DNA of 8,389 nt, taken from assembly GCA_002328625.1 (NCBI GenBank), contig DCVC01000187.1:1-8389 (forward strand), written 5' to 3'. The translations under genes and the position numbers were made by a program. Shown one piece after another: positions 5,877 to 8,389 of this stretch. Source of the stretch: Bacteroidales bacterium UBA2198. GTDB taxonomy: Bacteria > Bacteroidota > Bacteroidia > Bacteroidales > VadinHA17. Below the pieces are notes generated by a model. It did not search any database, was not told the DNA's origin, and was given only the letters and a program-made list of their open reading frames with translations. The stretch's first letter is position 1. Each line of letters starts with the position of its first letter.

Positions 5877-7790
5877 ATGACAAAAGGAAATCCGGATGAC
5901 ACTGTTCGGGACGAACAGTACGGAGCAAATGATAGTGCTGCCGGTTCAGTAGATAACTCACAAGCCGCAAAAGCTGAAAAATCTGAATCCAGAAAAGATC
6001 TGGAAGAAGCTGGCGAGATAGCAAATAAGGAAGATTCGGGAATGGAGGATATTGAGCTGCCTCCGGTTGATTATTCCGGTTTTTCAAAGCAAGAGCTTGT
6101 GGATACTCTCGCATTGATAATTGATAATCGTCCGCCTGCTGAAATCCGGGGAGACGTTGAAAGAATAAAAACCTTTTTCTATAAAAAGCTTAAGGTTGAG
6201 ACTGAGGAGAGAAAAAACAAATTTCTTGAAGGAGGAGGAAAGATTGAAGATTACAGGGCATGGGTCGATCCGCTGGATTACAGGGTAAAAGAGCTTCTTG
6301 AAAAGTACAGGGAGAAAAAGAATGATTACAGTAAAATCCAGGAAGCTGAAAAACATGAAAACCTTAAAAAGAAATATGATATTATAGATAAGATCAAGGA
6401 TCTTGTTAACCGTGAAGAATCCATTAATAAGACATTTCATGAGTTCAGGTCTCTTCAGAATGAGTGGCATTCGATTGGCGTGGTGCCACAATCCAGCCTC
6501 AAAGATCTCTGGGAGAATTATCATCATAATGTAGAAATATTCTACGATTACATTAAGATAAACAAAGAACTCAGAGATCTGGATCTTAAAAAAAACCTGG
6601 AAGCAAAGATCGTTTTATGCGAAAAGGCTGAGGAACTCTTATTGGAACCCAGTCCGGTTAATGCTTTCAGAGCTTTGCAAGAGTATCACAACCAATGGCG
6701 GGAAATCGGCCCTGTTCCCCCGGAGTCAAAGAATGAAATCTGGGAACGATTTAAGGAAGCTACATCTCAGGTTAACAAAAGGCATCATGAATATTTTGAA
6801 AAACAAAAAGATGATCAACGAAGAAATTTTGAAGCCAAAATAGCATTGTGTGAAGAGGTTGAATCAATTAACCTTTTGGAAATTAACAACTTCAAAGAAT
6901 TTGATGAGAGAGCTGAAAAGATTGTTGCACTCCAGAAAATGTGGCGTACAATTGGGTTTGCACCAAAGAAACAAAATAACAGGGTTTATCAGAGGTTTCG
7001 CGAAGCGTGCGACGCATTTTTTGAAAAGAAAAGAAGCTTTTATTCCGATAACAAAGAGATTCAGCTTAATAATCTTCAGTTAAAAACAGAATTGTGTATT
7101 CAGGCTGAAGCACTTCAGGATAGTACCGACTGGAAAGCAACTTCAGATGCTCTCATTAAACTTCAGAAAGAATGGAAAGAGATTGGTCCGGTGCCGAGAA
7201 AACAATCCGAAAGAATCTGGAGAAGGTTCCGGAAAGCCTGTGACCATTTCTTTAATAGAAAAACTGAATTCTTTGCAAATCTTGATACTTCATATGAAGA
7301 CAACCTCAAAGCAAAAATTGAAGTTATTGAAGAGCTTGAAAAATTTGAGCCGGGCAGTGATGTGCAGGCTGCCTTCGAACGGCTTAAAGAACTTCAGAGA
7401 AAATGGACTGATATCGGATTTGTTCCGTTTAACAGGAAAGATGAAATTACAAACCGATACAGGAATGCCCTTAATAAAGAATTTGACAAGCTGAAAATCG
7501 GCGACGAGGATAAAAGTATACTTAAATATAAGAACAAGCTTGACAGCCTGAAATCGAATCCGAAAGCTTCGCGAAAGGTACGCAATGAACGTGAGAAATT
7601 CGTTATAAAAATTAAGCAGATGGAGAATGATATCGTTCTCTGGGAAAATAATATAGGCTTTTTTGCAAAATCAATCAATGCCGAATCAATGATCAGAGAA
7701 GTTGAGGAAAAGATCGAAAATACAAAAAAAACCATCAAGACTCTTGAAGAGAAAATCAAAATGATTGACCAGTCAGGTCTTGATGAATAA
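5877..7790 (+). CDS. DUF349 domain protein with five tandem repeats
   Basis: A 637-residue, highly charged, probably cytoplasmic helical protein. Residues 1-60 are acidic, Ser/Ala-rich and likely disordered. Five DUF349 repeats follow, each centred on LQxxW-x2-IG-x-[VA]P, then an aromatic helix (for example IWERF, VYQRF, IWRRF) and a run of charged helix. The marker tryptophans are at residues 197, 274, 356, 433 and 510, so the period is 77, 82, 77 and 77. A different C-terminal segment (about 575-630) contains IVLWENNIGFFAKS and a Lys/Glu coiled coil. There is no signal peptide or membrane segment. The molecular function of DUF349 is, to my knowledge, not established. The start at 5877 is chosen from its ribosome binding site. 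pyrG follows after 45 bp on the same strand with no visible terminator between, suggesting co-transcription. Confidence 0.9.
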   Translation: MTKGNPDDTVRDEQYGANDSAAGSVDNSQAAKAEKSESRKDLEEAGEIANKEDSGMEDIELPPVDYSGFSKQELVDTLALIIDNRPPAEIRGDVERIKTFFYKKLKVETEERKNKFLEGGGKIEDYRAWVDPLDYRVKELLEKYREKKNDYSKIQEAEKHENLKKKYDIIDKIKDLVNREESINKTFHEFRSLQNEWHSIGVVPQSSLKDLWENYHHNVEIFYDYIKINKELRDLDLKKNLEAKIVLCEKAEELLLEPSPVNAFRALQEYHNQWREIGPVPPESKNEIWERFKEATSQVNKRHHEYFEKQKDDQRRNFEAKIALCEEVESINLLEINNFKEFDERAEKIVALQKMWRTIGFAPKKQNNRVYQRFREACDAFFEKKRSFYSDNKEIQLNNLQLKTELCIQAEALQDSTDWKATSDALIKLQKEWKEIGPVPRKQSERIWRRFRKACDHFFNRKTEFFANLDTSYEDNLKAKIEVIEELEKFEPGSDVQAAFERLKELQRKWTDIGFVPFNRKDEITNRYRNALNKEFDKLKIGDEDKSILKYKNKLDSLKSNPKASRKVRNEREKFVIKIKQMENDIVLWENNIGFFAKSINAESMIREVEEKIENTKKTIKTLEEKIKMIDQSGLDE

Positions 7791-7835
7791 AATATATACA
7801 TAAATCAGATAAAAGAATATAAAAACTTCCTTTCG

Positions 7836-8389
7836 TTGGCAGAAATTAAGTACATATTTGTTACAGGTGGAGTAACATCATCCCTTGGGAAAGGTATTAT
7901 TTCTGCATCGCTTGCAAAACTACTTCAGGCCAGAGGTTACTCGGTTACCATACAAAAACTCGATCCATATATTAATGTTGATCCGGGAACACTTAATCCT
8001 TATGAACACGGAGAGTGCTACGTAACTCTTGACGGAGCAGAGACCGATCTCGATCTCGGACATTACGAGAGGTTCCTCAATGTACCTACAAGTCAGGCAA
8101 ACAATGTTACAACAGGTTGCATCTACCAGTCAGTTATTAACAAGGAGAGAAAAGGTGATTTCCTTGGAAAAACAGTACAGGTGATTCCCCATATTACGGA
8201 TGAAATCAAGCGAAGAATTAAACTGGTCACCTCAGGAAACAAGTTTGATATTGTTATTACCGAAATAGGAGGTACTGTGGGAGATATTGAATCCCTGCCA
8301 TATATTGAATCGGTAAGGCAGCTGAAATGGGAACTGGGGACTCAAAACTGCCTGGTAATTCATCTGACCCTGGTACCATACCTCTCAGC
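7836..8389 (+). CDS. pyrG: CTP synthase, N-terminal synthetase domain, 3' partial
   Basis: CTP synthase aminates UTP to CTP using ATP and glutamine, the last step of de novo CTP synthesis in the cytoplasm. The visible 184 codons cover most of the amidoligase domain: P-loop GGVTSSLGKG (11-20), KLDPYINVDPGTLNPYEHGE (41-60), the metal-binding ETDLDLGHYERF (69-80) and TEIGGTVGDIES (142-153) with a second metal-binding Glu. The glutaminase domain lies beyond the right edge. The start is taken as TTG at 7836, giving the N-terminus MAEIKYIFVTGG, which fits the family. No ATG or GTG occurs in frame back to the stop of the DUF349 gene, and no Shine-Dalgarno is visible, only a pyrimidine-rich stretch. 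Residue 95 is Cys in TTGCIYQ, where Arg or Lys is usual. Confidence 0.95.
   Translation, partial: MAEIKYIFVTGGVTSSLGKGIISASLAKLLQARGYSVTIQKLDPYINVDPGTLNPYEHGECYVTLDGAETDLDLGHYERFLNVPTSQANNVTTGCIYQSVINKERKGDFLGKTVQVIPHITDEIKRRIKLVTSGNKFDIVITEIGGTVGDIESLPYIESVRQLKWELGTQNCLVIHLTLVPYLS

Noticed and set aside
6084..6527. Antisense open frame of 147 codons inside the DUF349 gene, hydrophobic in translation
   Set aside because: Its Phe/Leu/Ile richness is the mirror of Lys/Glu codons in the sense frame; no start signal or family resemblance.
5877..7790. Possible CRISPR-like or DNA-level tandem repeats from regular spacing
   Set aside because: The periodicity is at protein level (DUF349 units); the DNA of the units has diverged too far to be a nucleotide repeat array.

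Overview
The window looks like a chromosome segment of a Bacteroidota (probably Bacteroidales-like) bacterium. The reasons are AT-rich DNA, weak or absent Shine-Dalgarno sequences at most starts, a candidate promoter of the TTTG-N20-TAnnTTTG type, and protein families with a Bacteroidota flavour: a CHAT protein with a C-terminal membrane anchor, a C39-peptidase ABC exporter paired with HlyD, a multi-repeat DUF349 protein, and CTP synthase (pyrG). This assignment rests on recognition by eye, not on a search.

Layout. 1-1221 (+) is the C-terminal part of a CHAT-domain, caspase-like protein, open at the left edge. It runs tail to tail, with a 22 bp overlap, into an ECF-type sigma-70 factor (1200-1781, -). 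A 144 bp divergent intergenic region (1782-1925) separates the sigma gene from a two-gene export operon on the + strand: a C39-peptidase ABC transporter (1926-4112) and an HlyD-type periplasmic adaptor (4121-5410). One base after the adaptor, on the opposite strand, ends a gene for a 62-residue single-pass membrane protein of unknown function (5412-5600, -). A second divergent region of 276 bp (5601-5876) carries the best promoter and ribosome binding site of the window and leads into a five-repeat DUF349 protein (5877-7790, +). Then comes the start of pyrG from a TTG codon (7836 to the right edge, +).

How the parts may work together. The right side is housekeeping: pyrG makes CTP, with the DUF349 gene just upstream and probably co-transcribed. 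The left side is accessory. A putative protease (CHAT), a sigma factor without a visible anti-sigma gene, and a self-contained peptide exporter with an intact leader peptidase lie together. Known CHAT-sigma circuits (Craspase of type III-E CRISPR) make a proteolysis-to-transcription link a reasonable hypothesis, but no CRISPR array, effector or Csx30-like gene is visible. The exporter has no recognisable double-glycine precursor, modification enzyme or outer-membrane channel gene inside the window. No tRNA, rRNA, CRISPR array, insertion sequence or convincing terminator was seen, and no gene-free stretch exceeds 300 bases.
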